Source of the DNA: JBCCMB01 sp039026555
GTDB taxonomy: Bacteria; Pseudomonadota; Alphaproteobacteria; Caulobacterales; Hyphomonadaceae
Reading direction: 5' to 3'
Length of the DNA stretch: 20,917 nt
Assembly: GCA_039026555.1 (NCBI GenBank)
Contig: JBCCMB010000040.1
Span: 1 to 20,917 of the forward strand
A program made the translations under genes and the position numbers. The notes under the pieces were generated by a model. The model saw only the letters and a program-made list of their open reading frames with translations, was not told where the DNA came from and searched no databases. Below, piece after piece: positions 1-7,454 of the stretch (positions within the stretch are counted from its first letter, which is position 1; each line of letters starts with the position of its first letter).

Positions 1-513
1 GACCACACGTTTCGCGGGCAGCCCTTGCGTGTCGACAAACCTGCGCCAAGCGGATGCGAATTCGGCCAAAGGCTTGGCCGGGATCAGATGCTCGTGTGCG
101 CCGTCGATGGACGCCAGGCGGCTGTGCACGCCGATATCTATTGAGAGCACATCGTAAGAGATCGGAGATCGTCCAGGAACGCGCACCGTTTTGGCTCTAG
201 CGCCTAGCCCATCAACTGCGCCTTGCACGAACTCTGCGCCCGCACGCCGCGCCAACCAGACCAGATCAATGTCCAAGTCTTCGCGCGCGTAATGCCCCGC
301 GACATAACCGGGAAGCATGCCAGAATACGCCGCTTTTGGCGCCGGATCGATCAGCGTGATTTCGATATTGGGGTTACGGTCTGCGCGCCATTTTTCCAGG
401 ACCAGCGCATGTGCGTGCCCGCCACCGACTAGAACAAGGCGGCGCTTTGGCTTCGCGCTGGGAGACGGAGCGCTAACGACGGCCTCGGACTGCGCAGTTG
501 AAAGAGAAGTTTC
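1..513 (-). CDS. FAD-dependent NADH dehydrogenase / SelD-type oxidoreductase, N-terminal part (cut by left edge, no start codon seen)
   Basis: The minus-strand reading frame is open from 513 to the window edge. Near its beginning it encodes a dinucleotide-binding loop (LVLVGGGHAHALVL), then the segment ITLIDPAPKAAYSGMLPGYV and, further on, YDVLSIDIG. These are typical of pyridine-nucleotide-disulfide-like FAD oxidoreductases of the NDH-2 group, and especially of the FAD domain found alone or fused to selenophosphate synthase (SelD). Only about 170 residues are visible, so it is unknown whether a SelD domain follows. The frame opens after a TGA at 514-516 and has no ATG, GTG or TTG before the GGGHAH loop. 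Either the start is non-canonical or there is a frameshift near the N-terminus. It lies 13 bases downstream of the FAD oxidase gene on the same strand, so they are probably co-transcribed. Confidence 0.8.
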
Positions 514-526
514 TCAAAGAAACGGA

Positions 527-1963
527 TCAGCGCGCCGCGATGACGCGGCCGGGATTCATACGTCCGTCCGGGTCTAAAGCAGCTTTCAAGGTTTGCATTA
601 GATCGATCGCGACGGGCGAGGTTCGCGCCGCCAAATCATCGCGCTTTAGCAGGCCGATGCCGTGTTCCGCCGAAATAGATCCGCCCAACTCTCCAACGAT
701 GTCGTGCACCAGCGCCATAATCGCCGCGCCCTCGGCCTCGACATACTCGCTGTCGTCGACACTCGCCGGCGGCACCACATTGTAGTGCATATTGCCGTCG
801 CCGACATGGCCGAACGCCATGATGTGCGTTCCCGGAAACTGCTTGAGGACTTCCGTTTCGGTGCGTTCGACAAACTCCGAAAGCGCCGAGATGGGCACGG
901 AGACGTCATGCTTCACGGCCTTGCCATCCAGCTTTTCCGCTTCCGGCAAGGTTTCGCGCAGTTTCCAAATCGCTGCGGACTGGGCGTCGCTTTCCGCGAT
1001 CACGGCGTCGTCGACAAGCCCTTTTTCAAAGCCTGCGCCCAGCGCCGTCTCCATCGCGTCCCGCGCGCCCTCGCGCTTTGCGAAGGACAATTCCACCAAA
1101 ACCCGCCAAGGTTTGTCGCTGGGCAGCGGATCGCGCGTGTCGGGAATATGCTTCAACACCAAATCCACGCCGCGCGCCGGTATCAGTTCAAAACTGGTCA
1201 CTGCGCCGCCCGTTTCCTGCTTCATCAAGGACAGCAATTCCACCGCATCGCGGGCCGACGCGACGCTGGCCCAGGCGACTTCTTTCGCCGCCATTTGCGG
1301 GAAGAGCTTCAGCGTTGCGGCGGTGACAACACCCAACGTCCCTTCCGCGCCAATAAAGAGGTGTTTGAGGTCGTAACCCGTATTGTCTTTGCGCAGCGCC
1401 GTTAGGCCATTCCAGATCCGACCATCCGGCAGCACGGCCTCCAAACCCAACACCAAATCCCGCATCATGCCATAGCGCAACACTGCGACGCCGCCTGCGT
1501 TTGTGGAGATTAGCCCGCCGATTGTCGCATTGCCTTCCGAACCTAGGGATAAGGGGAAGAACCGACCCGCCTCTTCCGCCGCATCTTGCACGTTCGCCAG
1601 AACGGCGCCGGCTTCCACGGTGATGCTGTCATTGATCGGATCAATATCTCGGACCGCCCGCATGCGCGTCATCGAGATTAGAATCTCGCCATAAGGCACG
1701 CCGCCATTGACCAGCCCAGTATTGCCGCCCTGAGGCGTCACCGCCACACCATGTTCCGCGCACAATTTCATAAAAGCGGCGGTCTCTTCCGTGGACGCCG
1801 GCTTCACGACCGCCGGTGTCTCTCCCCGCCAACGCCCGCGCCAATCGGCGATATAAGGCGCGACTTCGTCCGCATCGATGACCAAGCCTTTGTCGCCGAG
1901 AAGCTGTCTCGCCGTCTCCAAAAATGCCGGGGTCACGCCCTTTGGGCTTAAATCATCCGCCAT
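527..1963 (-). CDS. FAD-linked oxidase, D-2-hydroxyglutarate dehydrogenase / GlcD-like
   Basis: This 478-residue flavoprotein belongs to the VAO/PCMH family. The N-terminus has DWRGRWRGE (40-48), typical of the D-2-hydroxyglutarate dehydrogenase group. The FAD-binding region shows PQGGNTGLVNGG (77-88), GSEGNATIGGLISTNAGG (141-158) and FIGAEGTLG (203-211). The C-terminal FAD-oxidase domain has FGHVGDGNMHYN (384-395), which holds metal/substrate-binding His residues, and SAEHGIG (431-437). The expected reaction is oxidation of a D-2-hydroxy acid such as D-2-hydroxyglutarate or D-lactate, with electrons passed to a quinone or flavoprotein acceptor; the exact substrate cannot be read from the sequence. 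I chose the ATG at 1963 because GGAGA lies about 8 bases upstream and the protein then has family length. An upstream in-frame extension to 2125 would overlap the neighbouring exported-protein gene and is unlikely. Confidence 0.93.
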   Translation of the reverse strand: MADDLSPKGVTPAFLETARQLLGDKGLVIDADEVAPYIADWRGRWRGETPAVVKPASTEETAAFMKLCAEHGVAVTPQGGNTGLVNGGVPYGEILISMTRMRAVRDIDPINDSITVEAGAVLANVQDAAEEAGRFFPLSLGSEGNATIGGLISTNAGGVAVLRYGMMRDLVLGLEAVLPDGRIWNGLTALRKDNTGYDLKHLFIGAEGTLGVVTAATLKLFPQMAAKEVAWASVASARDAVELLSLMKQETGGAVTSFELIPARGVDLVLKHIPDTRDPLPSDKPWRVLVELSFAKREGARDAMETALGAGFEKGLVDDAVIAESDAQSAAIWKLRETLPEAEKLDGKAVKHDVSVPISALSEFVERTETEVLKQFPGTHIMAFGHVGDGNMHYNVVPPASVDDSEYVEAEGAAIMALVHDIVGELGGSISAEHGIGLLKRDDLAARTSPVAIDLMQTLKAALDPDGRMNPGRVIAAR

Positions 1964-1998
1964 TGCGGCGTCTCCATTTCTTAGACACTCAACGCGGC

Positions 1999-2445
1999 CT
2001 AACCGATCGGCGCGCCTTCGGACCTGCACTCTGTAACGCCGCGTTCCACCGTTTGGGTGAAAAACAAACCATTCCCGCCGCCCCAAAACGCGTATCCGTC
2101 GCCGCGCCGCGTCACCGCGAAGCAATGCTGGCTTTCGTAATTGTCCGTATCATATCGAAAGCAGGCCTGCGCGTCGTTGGAGATTTCCAATCGTCCGCGT
2201 TGTTCCCAACCCGCGAAACTATAGACCGTGTCCCCATCCGGTTCCACGCATTCCCACCAAGGATCAGCGCTGAAACTTGTGACGCCGGCCAGGCGCACGC
2301 CGAACAATTCGCGCCGCGCCTCATCCGGTGACAAAACCACGTCTTCGACGGGTTTGATGGCGCGATCATCCGTCTCCTCGGCGGCGATTCCGGCCGTCGC
2401 CGCGATGACAATGCAAAACACCGATAAGACGGGACTCAATCGCAT
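1999..2445 (-). CDS. Small exported protein of unknown function, four Cys
   Basis: This is a 148-residue protein with an N-terminal signal peptide (hydrophobic stretch about residues 4-20, AGIAA before the likely cleavage site). The mature part has four cysteines (66, 95, 108, 140), which could form two disulfides in the periplasm. I do not recognise a named family. The start at 2445 is supported by a strong purine-rich ribosome site, GGAAGGAAGG, five bases upstream, and by the signal peptide; an in-frame extension to 2499 lacks both. It is the first gene of the leftward run and ends 35 bases before the FAD oxidase. It is divergent from the Nudix gene across a 41-base gap, in which I could not pick a convincing promoter. 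Confidence 0.8.
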   Translation of the reverse strand: MRLSPVLSVFCIVIAATAGIAAEETDDRAIKPVEDVVLSPDEARRELFGVRLAGVTSFSADPWWECVEPDGDTVYSFAGWEQRGRLEISNDAQACFRYDTDNYESQHCFAVTRRGDGYAFWGGGNGLFFTQTVERGVTECRSEGAPIG

Positions 2446-2486
2446 CGAAACCTTCCTTCCGCTTGAAACCCGTCTAGCATGCCCAA

Positions 2487-2915
2487 ATGACAGACCCAAT
2501 GCATCCCGTCCCAGCCGCTGGAATCGTATGTTTTCGCGAGGATGACGTCTTATTAATCAAACGCGGGACGCCGCCAAGATTGGACGAATGGTCTATCCCC
2601 GGCGGCAAAATAAAATGGGGAGAGCGCGCCGCCGACGCGGCGTTACGGGAACTGCGCGAGGAAACCAGCGTCGAAGCACGCCTTATCGGCTTAATCGACG
2701 TGGTCGACGGCGTCTTTACAAGTCGGAGGACAGGCGACGTCACACGTCACTATTTGCTGGTCGATTATGCGGCCGTTTGGGTTGCCGGCGAGCCTGTGGC
2801 CGGCGATGACGCCGCGCATGCGGAGTTTCTGTCGCCCGACCGCCTCCAAGACATCGAGCTTTGGGACGAAACCCGCCGCATTATTGACGTCGCGCGCAGT
2901 CTGACGCGCGCTTGA
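2487..2915 (+). CDS. Nudix hydrolase
   Basis: This is a 142-residue single-domain Nudix protein. The Nudix box spans residues 40-62: Gly40, Glu46, Arg54-Glu55 and the metal-binding Glu58-Glu59, which fits G-x5-E-x7-R-E-U-x-E-E. The last Gly of the consensus is Ser61. PGG just before the box (38-40) and the N-terminal strand PAAGIVCF are usual for ADP-ribose pyrophosphatase/MutT-like members. It should cleave a nucleoside diphosphate linked to another moiety, using Mg or Mn; the substrate is unknown. The catalytic set is intact, unlike the degenerate Nudix domain of the regulator at 13374-14327. The gene is monocistronic or leads into the SDR gene 55 bases downstream. Confidence 0.93.
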   Translation: MTDPMHPVPAAGIVCFREDDVLLIKRGTPPRLDEWSIPGGKIKWGERAADAALRELREETSVEARLIGLIDVVDGVFTSRRTGDVTRHYLLVDYAAVWVAGEPVAGDDAAHAEFLSPDRLQDIELWDETRRIIDVARSLTRA

Positions 2916-2969
2916 CGCGCAAGGCGCGCCAGCCGCTATGTGCGTCAACAACGCCTGAGGAGGACGCCC

Positions 2970-3752
2970 ATGCCCTACGCCCCGTTTAACCTGACCGGAA
3001 AAGTCGCTCTTATCACAGGCGGCAATCGCGGCATCGGCCTGGGCATGGCCGAGGCGCTCGCGGACGCAGGCGCGGACATCGCCATTTGGGGCACGAACGA
3101 AGCGCGCAATGCGGACGCCAAAGCCAAACTCGCTGCAAAAGGCGTTAAGGCGGAAGTCTGGCGAGTCGACGTCGCAGATGAAGAGTCGGTAAAAACCGCG
3201 ATGCTGGAAACAGTCGACCAGATGGGGCGCGTCGATACAGTCATCGCAAACGCCGGTATCGGCAGGCCGTCGCCTTCATTTGTCGATATGGAAACGCAAA
3301 CCTATCGCGATGTGTTGGCGGTGAATTTGGACGGCGTTTTCTTCACCCTGCGCGCCGCCTGCCGACATATGGTGGAGCGCGCGCAAAATGGCGATCCGGG
3401 CGGTTCTCTTGTCGGGCTCGCATCGCTGGCGGCGATCGAGGGCGCGGCGCGTAACGAAGCTTACGCCGCGACTAAGGGCGCGGTGGTCTCGATGATCAAG
3501 TCCATCGCGGTTGAGCATGCGCGCTATGGCGTTCGCGCCAACGCTATCCTGCCCGGCTGGATCGCCACGGACATGACCGCCGGCGCTCAGGCGTCCAAAG
3601 GCTTTGCGGAAAAAGTCATTCCGCGCGTGCCGGCCCGGCGCTGGGGCGAGCCGAAGGATTTTGGCGGCGTAGCTGTGTATCTCGCCTCCGACGCATCGTC
3701 TTACCATTCGGGCGATCTGTTCGTGATCGATGGCGGCTACGCCATTTTCTAA
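2970..3752 (+). CDS. SDR-family NAD(P)-dependent oxidoreductase
   Basis: This is a 260-residue classical short-chain dehydrogenase/reductase. It shows the cofactor loop TGGNRGIG (16-23), NAG (94-96), Asn119, and the catalytic Ser152, Tyr165 and Lys169 (YAATK) with the usual 13-residue Ser-Tyr spacing. The C-terminal part has ILPGWIATDM and VIDGGYA, as in the FabG-like and sugar/3-oxoacyl-reductase groups. The substrate cannot be assigned. I chose the ATG at 2970 because GAGGAGG lies about 6 bases upstream; an upstream in-frame extension to 2940 would swallow that ribosome site. The enzyme is cytoplasmic and probably tetrameric, as is usual for the family. Confidence 0.93.
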   Translation: MPYAPFNLTGKVALITGGNRGIGLGMAEALADAGADIAIWGTNEARNADAKAKLAAKGVKAEVWRVDVADEESVKTAMLETVDQMGRVDTVIANAGIGRPSPSFVDMETQTYRDVLAVNLDGVFFTLRAACRHMVERAQNGDPGGSLVGLASLAAIEGAARNEAYAATKGAVVSMIKSIAVEHARYGVRANAILPGWIATDMTAGAQASKGFAEKVIPRVPARRWGEPKDFGGVAVYLASDASSYHSGDLFVIDGGYAIF

Positions 3753-3760
3753 AGTGTCGC

Positions 3761-3777
3761 GCGGTCGACGTGACCGC
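3761..3777 (+). terminator. Small stem-loop after the SDR gene
   Basis: A perfect 6-bp inverted repeat, GCGGTC and GACCGC, around a 5-base loop begins 8 bases after the SDR stop. No T-run follows, so it is at best a weak or Rho-assisted terminator. Confidence 0.3.
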
Positions 3778-3887
3778 TGAACCTTACGGCAAGCGCAGCG
3801 TTGACCCCTGCGTCATGGCTTGAGCTAAAAGAGCGAGGCGGCGACGCTCATCCTCAGTGAAGATATAGGTATTGAGGAGGCGACGTT

Positions 3888-4877
3888 ATGAGCTTGCGGA
3901 CCCCGCTTTGCGACCAGTTGAACATCGATCACCCGATCATGCTTGCGGGCATGGGCGGCGTCTCCTACGCGCCCTTGTGCGCGGCGATGTGCGAGGCGGG
4001 CGGCTATGGCGTTTTGGGGATGGCCGGGCGGACGCCGGAGTTTATCGCCGAACAGATGAAAAAAGTCCGCGCGCTGACAGACGGTCCTTTCGGCGTCGAC
4101 CTGCTCGCGGCTGATCCCGCTAGTCTGGAAGCCTCCGTCGACGTTATCATCAAGGGCGGCGCCGACAGCTTCATCGCCGGCCTGGGCATACCGATGCCCA
4201 TTATGGAAAAGCTCAAAAAAGCAAACGTCAAAGTGATGGTCGTCGGCGGTGCGGTGAAACACGCGATCAAGGCCGAACAAGCTGGCTGCGACGCGGTGAT
4301 CCTGCAAGGCGGCGAAGGCGGCGGGCATACGGGGCTGGTCGGCACGCTTCCGCTTGTGGCGCAGGCGGTTGAAGCGGTGAACATTCCCGTGGTCGGCGCC
4401 GGCGGCGTTTACGACGGTCGCGGCTTAGCGGCCATTCTTGCGCTCGGCGCGCAGGGCGTTTGGATGGGCACGCGCTTTATCGCCTCCGATGAGGCGCACG
4501 CAGCGCAAAGCTACAAATACAATATTGTCGGCGCGAGCGACGTCGATACGACCCGCACCAGGTGTTATTCGGGCAAGCCGATGCGCGTGCGCACAAATCC
4601 CTATGTCGAGGATTGGGAAAAGCGCCCCGACGAGATCCAAGCCTTCCCGATGCAGGCTATGCATTCGATCCAAACCGGCGTCATCGGCGGGATTGGCGGT
4701 ATTACTGATGAATCCAAACTAGATCCTGACAAATCCTGTTTCGCGATGGGCCAATCGGCCGGCGGCGTCAAAAGCGTGAAGCCGGTTAAAGAGATCGTCG
4801 ACCAGATTATGGCCGAAGCGCGAGCGACTATCAGCCGTCTGCACGGATTGTTCGAAGAAGCGGATTTGGTCGCTTAA
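3888..4877 (+). CDS. Nitronate monooxygenase-like FMN enzyme (2-nitropropane dioxygenase family)
   Basis: This 329-residue TIM-barrel flavoprotein belongs to the nitronate monooxygenase / 2-nitropropane dioxygenase family. It starts with the typical P-I-M-L-A-G-M segment (16-22). The FMN/phosphate region has GGEGGGHTG (141-149, with the conserved His147), GAGGVYDGRG (170-179) and GTRFIAS (194-200). Family members oxidise alkyl nitronates, such as the toxin propionate-3-nitronate, to the carbonyl and nitrite. Many relatives have other or unknown substrates, so the reaction is not certain. GAGGAGG lies about 8 bases before the ATG. The 135-base gap upstream contains TTGACC at 3801-3806 as a possible -35, but no good -10. 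Confidence 0.9.
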   Translation: MSLRTPLCDQLNIDHPIMLAGMGGVSYAPLCAAMCEAGGYGVLGMAGRTPEFIAEQMKKVRALTDGPFGVDLLAADPASLEASVDVIIKGGADSFIAGLGIPMPIMEKLKKANVKVMVVGGAVKHAIKAEQAGCDAVILQGGEGGGHTGLVGTLPLVAQAVEAVNIPVVGAGGVYDGRGLAAILALGAQGVWMGTRFIASDEAHAAQSYKYNIVGASDVDTTRTRCYSGKPMRVRTNPYVEDWEKRPDEIQAFPMQAMHSIQTGVIGGIGGITDESKLDPDKSCFAMGQSAGGVKSVKPVKEIVDQIMAEARATISRLHGLFEEADLVA

Positions 4878-4947
4878 GGTCGTTTTCCGCGTCCGCTGTC
4901 GCCGCGCGGCACTAGTCGACTCACGCCGTCGGATTTAAAAGGCGGAT

Positions 4948-5352
4948 ATGCTTCGCGTCGTATCGCTTCTCGCCATGATCTACGCTCTGATAGCCATGCC
5001 GGCGTTCGGACAATCCGCAGGCGTTAGCGATGCGCGGCCCAGCCGGCTGGATTCTCGCTTCTTGTCGCAAAAGCGCGATCTTGCGAGCGTGCTCGGCGAA
5101 GTTCACTACATCCGCACGCTTTGCAATGGCAAAGGCGATCAATATTGGCGCAATCATATGCGCGCCTTCCTGGATATCGAAGCGGCCTCCAGCAGCCGTC
5201 GTCGCATGCTGGTGGATGCGTTCAATCGCGGCTACGCAAATTTGAACAGCCGCCTGGACGCTTGCACGCCGGACGTCGCCGTCATGGAAGCGCGCTTATC
5301 CGAAGAGGGCCGCAAGCTCGCCGAAACAATCGCAGCGGGATACCTCCAATAA
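4948..5352 (+). CDS. Exported DUF2385 / TIGR02301-like protein
   Basis: This 134-residue protein has a signal peptide (hydrophobic residues 4-19, likely cleavage near AFG-QSA). The mature part has the pattern RDLASVLGEVHYIRTLC, then WRNHM, a helix rich in Arg (SSRRRML), FNRGYANL and DACTP. From memory, this matches the alphaproteobacterial family called DUF2385 or TIGR02301, whose function is unknown. Two Cys, in IRTLC and DACTP, may pair in the periplasm. AAGGCGG lies just before the ATG at 4948. The next gene follows after 9 bases, so they are likely co-transcribed. Confidence 0.85.
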   Translation: MLRVVSLLAMIYALIAMPAFGQSAGVSDARPSRLDSRFLSQKRDLASVLGEVHYIRTLCNGKGDQYWRNHMRAFLDIEAASSSRRRMLVDAFNRGYANLNSRLDACTPDVAVMEARLSEEGRKLAETIAAGYLQ

Positions 5353-5361
5353 GGAGCCGCT

Positions 5362-5601
5362 ATGGCGGATCAAAACGACCATACGCCGAAAGACAAAGCG
5401 AAGGCGCTGCAACATATCGTAGACGCGTGGGAGCGCGCATTGGCTGAAGGCGTATCGCCCGAAGCGCTCGCCTCAACCGCCATTTTCGCAGCGCTAACCG
5501 ACATGATCGACATCCATGGCGCAGAAGCGGTTGCGCAATTTTGCGACGGATTAGGCGACCGCGTTCGCGCGGGAGAATTCACCCTGTCGGACGAGCTTTA
5601 G
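5362..5601 (+). CDS. Small helical protein of unknown function
   Basis: This is a 79-residue, mostly acidic and helical protein with no signal peptide and no Cys apart from QFCDG. I do not recognise a family. Reality is supported by the AAGGAG ribosome site directly before the ATG, the 9-base spacing from the exported protein, and codon use like that of its neighbours. Its last four bases overlap the 3' end of the convergent ThDP enzyme gene (5598-5601). Confidence 0.75.
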   Translation: MADQNDHTPKDKAKALQHIVDAWERALAEGVSPEALASTAIFAALTDMIDIHGAEAVAQFCDGLGDRVRAGEFTLSDEL

Positions 5602-7178
5602 CCCTCCACCATAGCTGCGATGAGATGGGGGCCCGGCTCTGACATCGCACGCTCCAACGCGACATCGAAGTCTTCCGCCATTGCGCATAGCGTGGCCGGC
5701 ACACCCTGCGCTTCAGAGAGTTTCACCCAATCAATCTCGGGGCCGCCCAGCGACAACATGCTTTCAGCGGCCGGACCTGGATTACCCGCGCCGGTCCGAG
5801 CGAGCTCCACGTTCAAAATGCGGTAGGAATGGTTCACGAAGACGATGGTTGTGACGTCAAGTTTTTCGCGCGCCATCGTCCACAGCGCTTGGACGGTGTA
5901 CATGCCCGCGCCGTCGCCTGTGAGACAAATGGTTTTGGCGTTCGGCCGCGCGGTCGCCGCGCCGACGGCCAAAGGCATGCCCTGGCCGATCGCGCCGCCG
6001 GTGAGATACAGCCAATCGTGACGCGCCGCGTCGGCGGTTGATAAAAACACGCCCATGCTGGAGGTGACGCCATCGTCCGATACGATGGAGTCGTCAGGCA
6101 TATGACGCGCCACTGACGCGCCGACGCTGGACGCAGACAAAACGCCGGTCGGCATAGCGACATCCGCACGCTCAGGCGCCGGCGCCGCATGCTCAGCGCC
6201 TAGAGCGTCCGCCAAATCGCGCAACGCGGCGGCGGCGTCTCCATCCGGTCCGGCTAAACTCAAGGTCTCCGCCTCGTCCGGCGTCAATTCGCTCGGCGTG
6301 TTGGGATAAGCGAAGAACGAAACCGGAGCGGTCGTTCCCGCCAGAACGAGCAGATCCACGCCAGCGAGATCCGAGATCGCCGCTTCCGCAAAATATTGCA
6401 TCCGATCGGGCGTAAACCTGCCAGCGCCGCGCGCGTGGCGGCCGATAAATGTGTCGGTAAGAATTCGCACGCCATACGCCTTTAAGCGCGCTGCAGCGTC
6501 CAACCCTTCATCCAAGCATGCATTCCCATTGATCAGGATGACAGGCTTCTTGGCCGCTTTCACCGCGGCGGCGGCTTCGGCGATACGCTCCGCGGAGGTT
6601 TGGCGCAGGCCAGGCAGCATCGGCGCGGGCGCCGCGGCCGCACCGTTCGTCCAGGCTGTATCCGCCGGCAAAATCAGCGTGACGGGCCCCGGCGCAGGGC
6701 CATAGCTTGCGGCGAACGCCTCGGCCGCCAATCGCCCGGCTTCGCTTGGATGGTCAGCCGACTTAATCCACCGCGAATTCGGCGCCGCCATACCCGTAAT
6801 GTTTGAGGCCAAGGGCGCATCTAATTTCCGATGGGGCACGGCGTGATCGCCCACCACATTGATCATTGGCGCATTCGCCCGGCGCGCATTGTGAATGTTC
6901 GCGCCGCCATTGAGATAACCGGGTCCCAAATGCAAAAGCGTCATCGCCGGACCGCCTGCGATGCGCGCAAAGCCGTCAGCAGCGCCGGTCGCCACGCCTT
7001 CAAACAGACAAAGCGTCGAGTGAATGCGCGGCTCATGATCCAGGGCGACTACGAGATGCATTTCGCTGGTTCCTGGGTTCGCAAAGCACGCCGTCACGCC
7101 GCAATCGGCCAGCGTTTCCACCAACGCCTGCGCGCCCGTTTTCGTTTCAATGTCTTGAGCGTCGGATGTGTCCGCCAT
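5598..7178 (-). CDS. Acetolactate synthase large subunit-like ThDP-dependent enzyme
   Basis: This 526-residue enzyme has the three-domain architecture of the pyruvate-oxidase/acetolactate-synthase family. In the N-terminal PYR domain the catalytic Glu is Glu60 (CLFEGVATG), which activates the ThDP ring. The middle domain holds KKPVILINGNA (210-220). The C-terminal PP domain has the ThDP/Mg motif beginning GDG (421-423) and ending at Asn449. The sequence resembles the benzoylformate-decarboxylase-like branch often annotated as acetolactate synthase large subunit. No small regulatory subunit gene is adjacent, so a role in branched-chain amino acid synthesis is doubtful; it may be a decarboxylase or carboligase. 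The ATG at 7178 is preceded by GGGAGGG about 5 bases upstream. The gene is convergent with and overlaps the 79-residue protein gene. Confidence 0.85.
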   Translation of the reverse strand: MADTSDAQDIETKTGAQALVETLADCGVTACFANPGTSEMHLVVALDHEPRIHSTLCLFEGVATGAADGFARIAGGPAMTLLHLGPGYLNGGANIHNARRANAPMINVVGDHAVPHRKLDAPLASNITGMAAPNSRWIKSADHPSEAGRLAAEAFAASYGPAPGPVTLILPADTAWTNGAAAAPAPMLPGLRQTSAERIAEAAAAVKAAKKPVILINGNACLDEGLDAAARLKAYGVRILTDTFIGRHARGAGRFTPDRMQYFAEAAISDLAGVDLLVLAGTTAPVSFFAYPNTPSELTPDEAETLSLAGPDGDAAAALRDLADALGAEHAAPAPERADVAMPTGVLSASSVGASVARHMPDDSIVSDDGVTSSMGVFLSTADAARHDWLYLTGGAIGQGMPLAVGAATARPNAKTICLTGDGAGMYTVQALWTMAREKLDVTTIVFVNHSYRILNVELARTGAGNPGPAAESMLSLGGPEIDWVKLSEAQGVPATLCAMAEDFDVALERAMSEPGPHLIAAMVEG

Positions 7179-7454
7179 GGCCGCCCTCCCTGGGTCTCTA
7201 AACCAGTCTTAGGACGAATTTTCGGGAGGAGCGAGGCATACCCCCGCGATAGGCTCGCAAAGCATCTAAAGCTTCGCCGACACCGCTCGCGGAGGTCGGT
7301 TCTACGCTAATCTACACGAGCCGATGCGACGTTTTGGCGTCGACGACAATGCTCGATCGATAACAAACTTCTTGGCAAATTACGACCGCTTTATATGTCG
7401 GGTTTGCAAAACTTTTGCGCCACACAAACACATGCTGTGGATAATTTTGCTAAC
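7179..7454. other. AT-rich intergenic region with a DnaA-box 9-mer and a 13-bp palindrome
   Basis: This 276-base gap lies downstream of pyrC and upstream of the ThDP enzyme gene, both on the minus strand. The part near 7360-7455 is clearly more AT-rich than the flanking genes. It holds the perfect palindrome GCAAAACTTTTGC (7406-7418) and an exact DnaA-box consensus on the minus strand (7436-7444). A leftward promoter for the ThDP gene is expected here, but I could not pick a pair of hexamers with good spacing. The plus-strand open frame crossing into pyrC looks like noise. Confidence 0.5.
7436..7444 (-). promoter_or_regulatory. DnaA-box consensus 9-mer (TTATCCACA)
   Basis: The plus strand reads TGTGGATAA, the exact complement of the consensus DnaA box TTATCCACA. 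A second exact copy lies at 7921-7929 within pyrC. By chance one would expect well under one such 9-mer in a window this long. Confidence 0.4.

Noticed and set aside
662..1405. 247-codon plus-strand open frame opposite the FAD oxidase gene
   Set aside because: It is antisense to a gene with clear family motifs; the product is His/Arg-rich without domains. Long antisense frames are common in GC-rich coding DNA.
3801..3829. TTGACC with GCTAAA as a promoter for the nitronate monooxygenase gene
   Set aside because: The -35 is good, but the hexamer 17 bases downstream is a poor -10; not strong enough to annotate.
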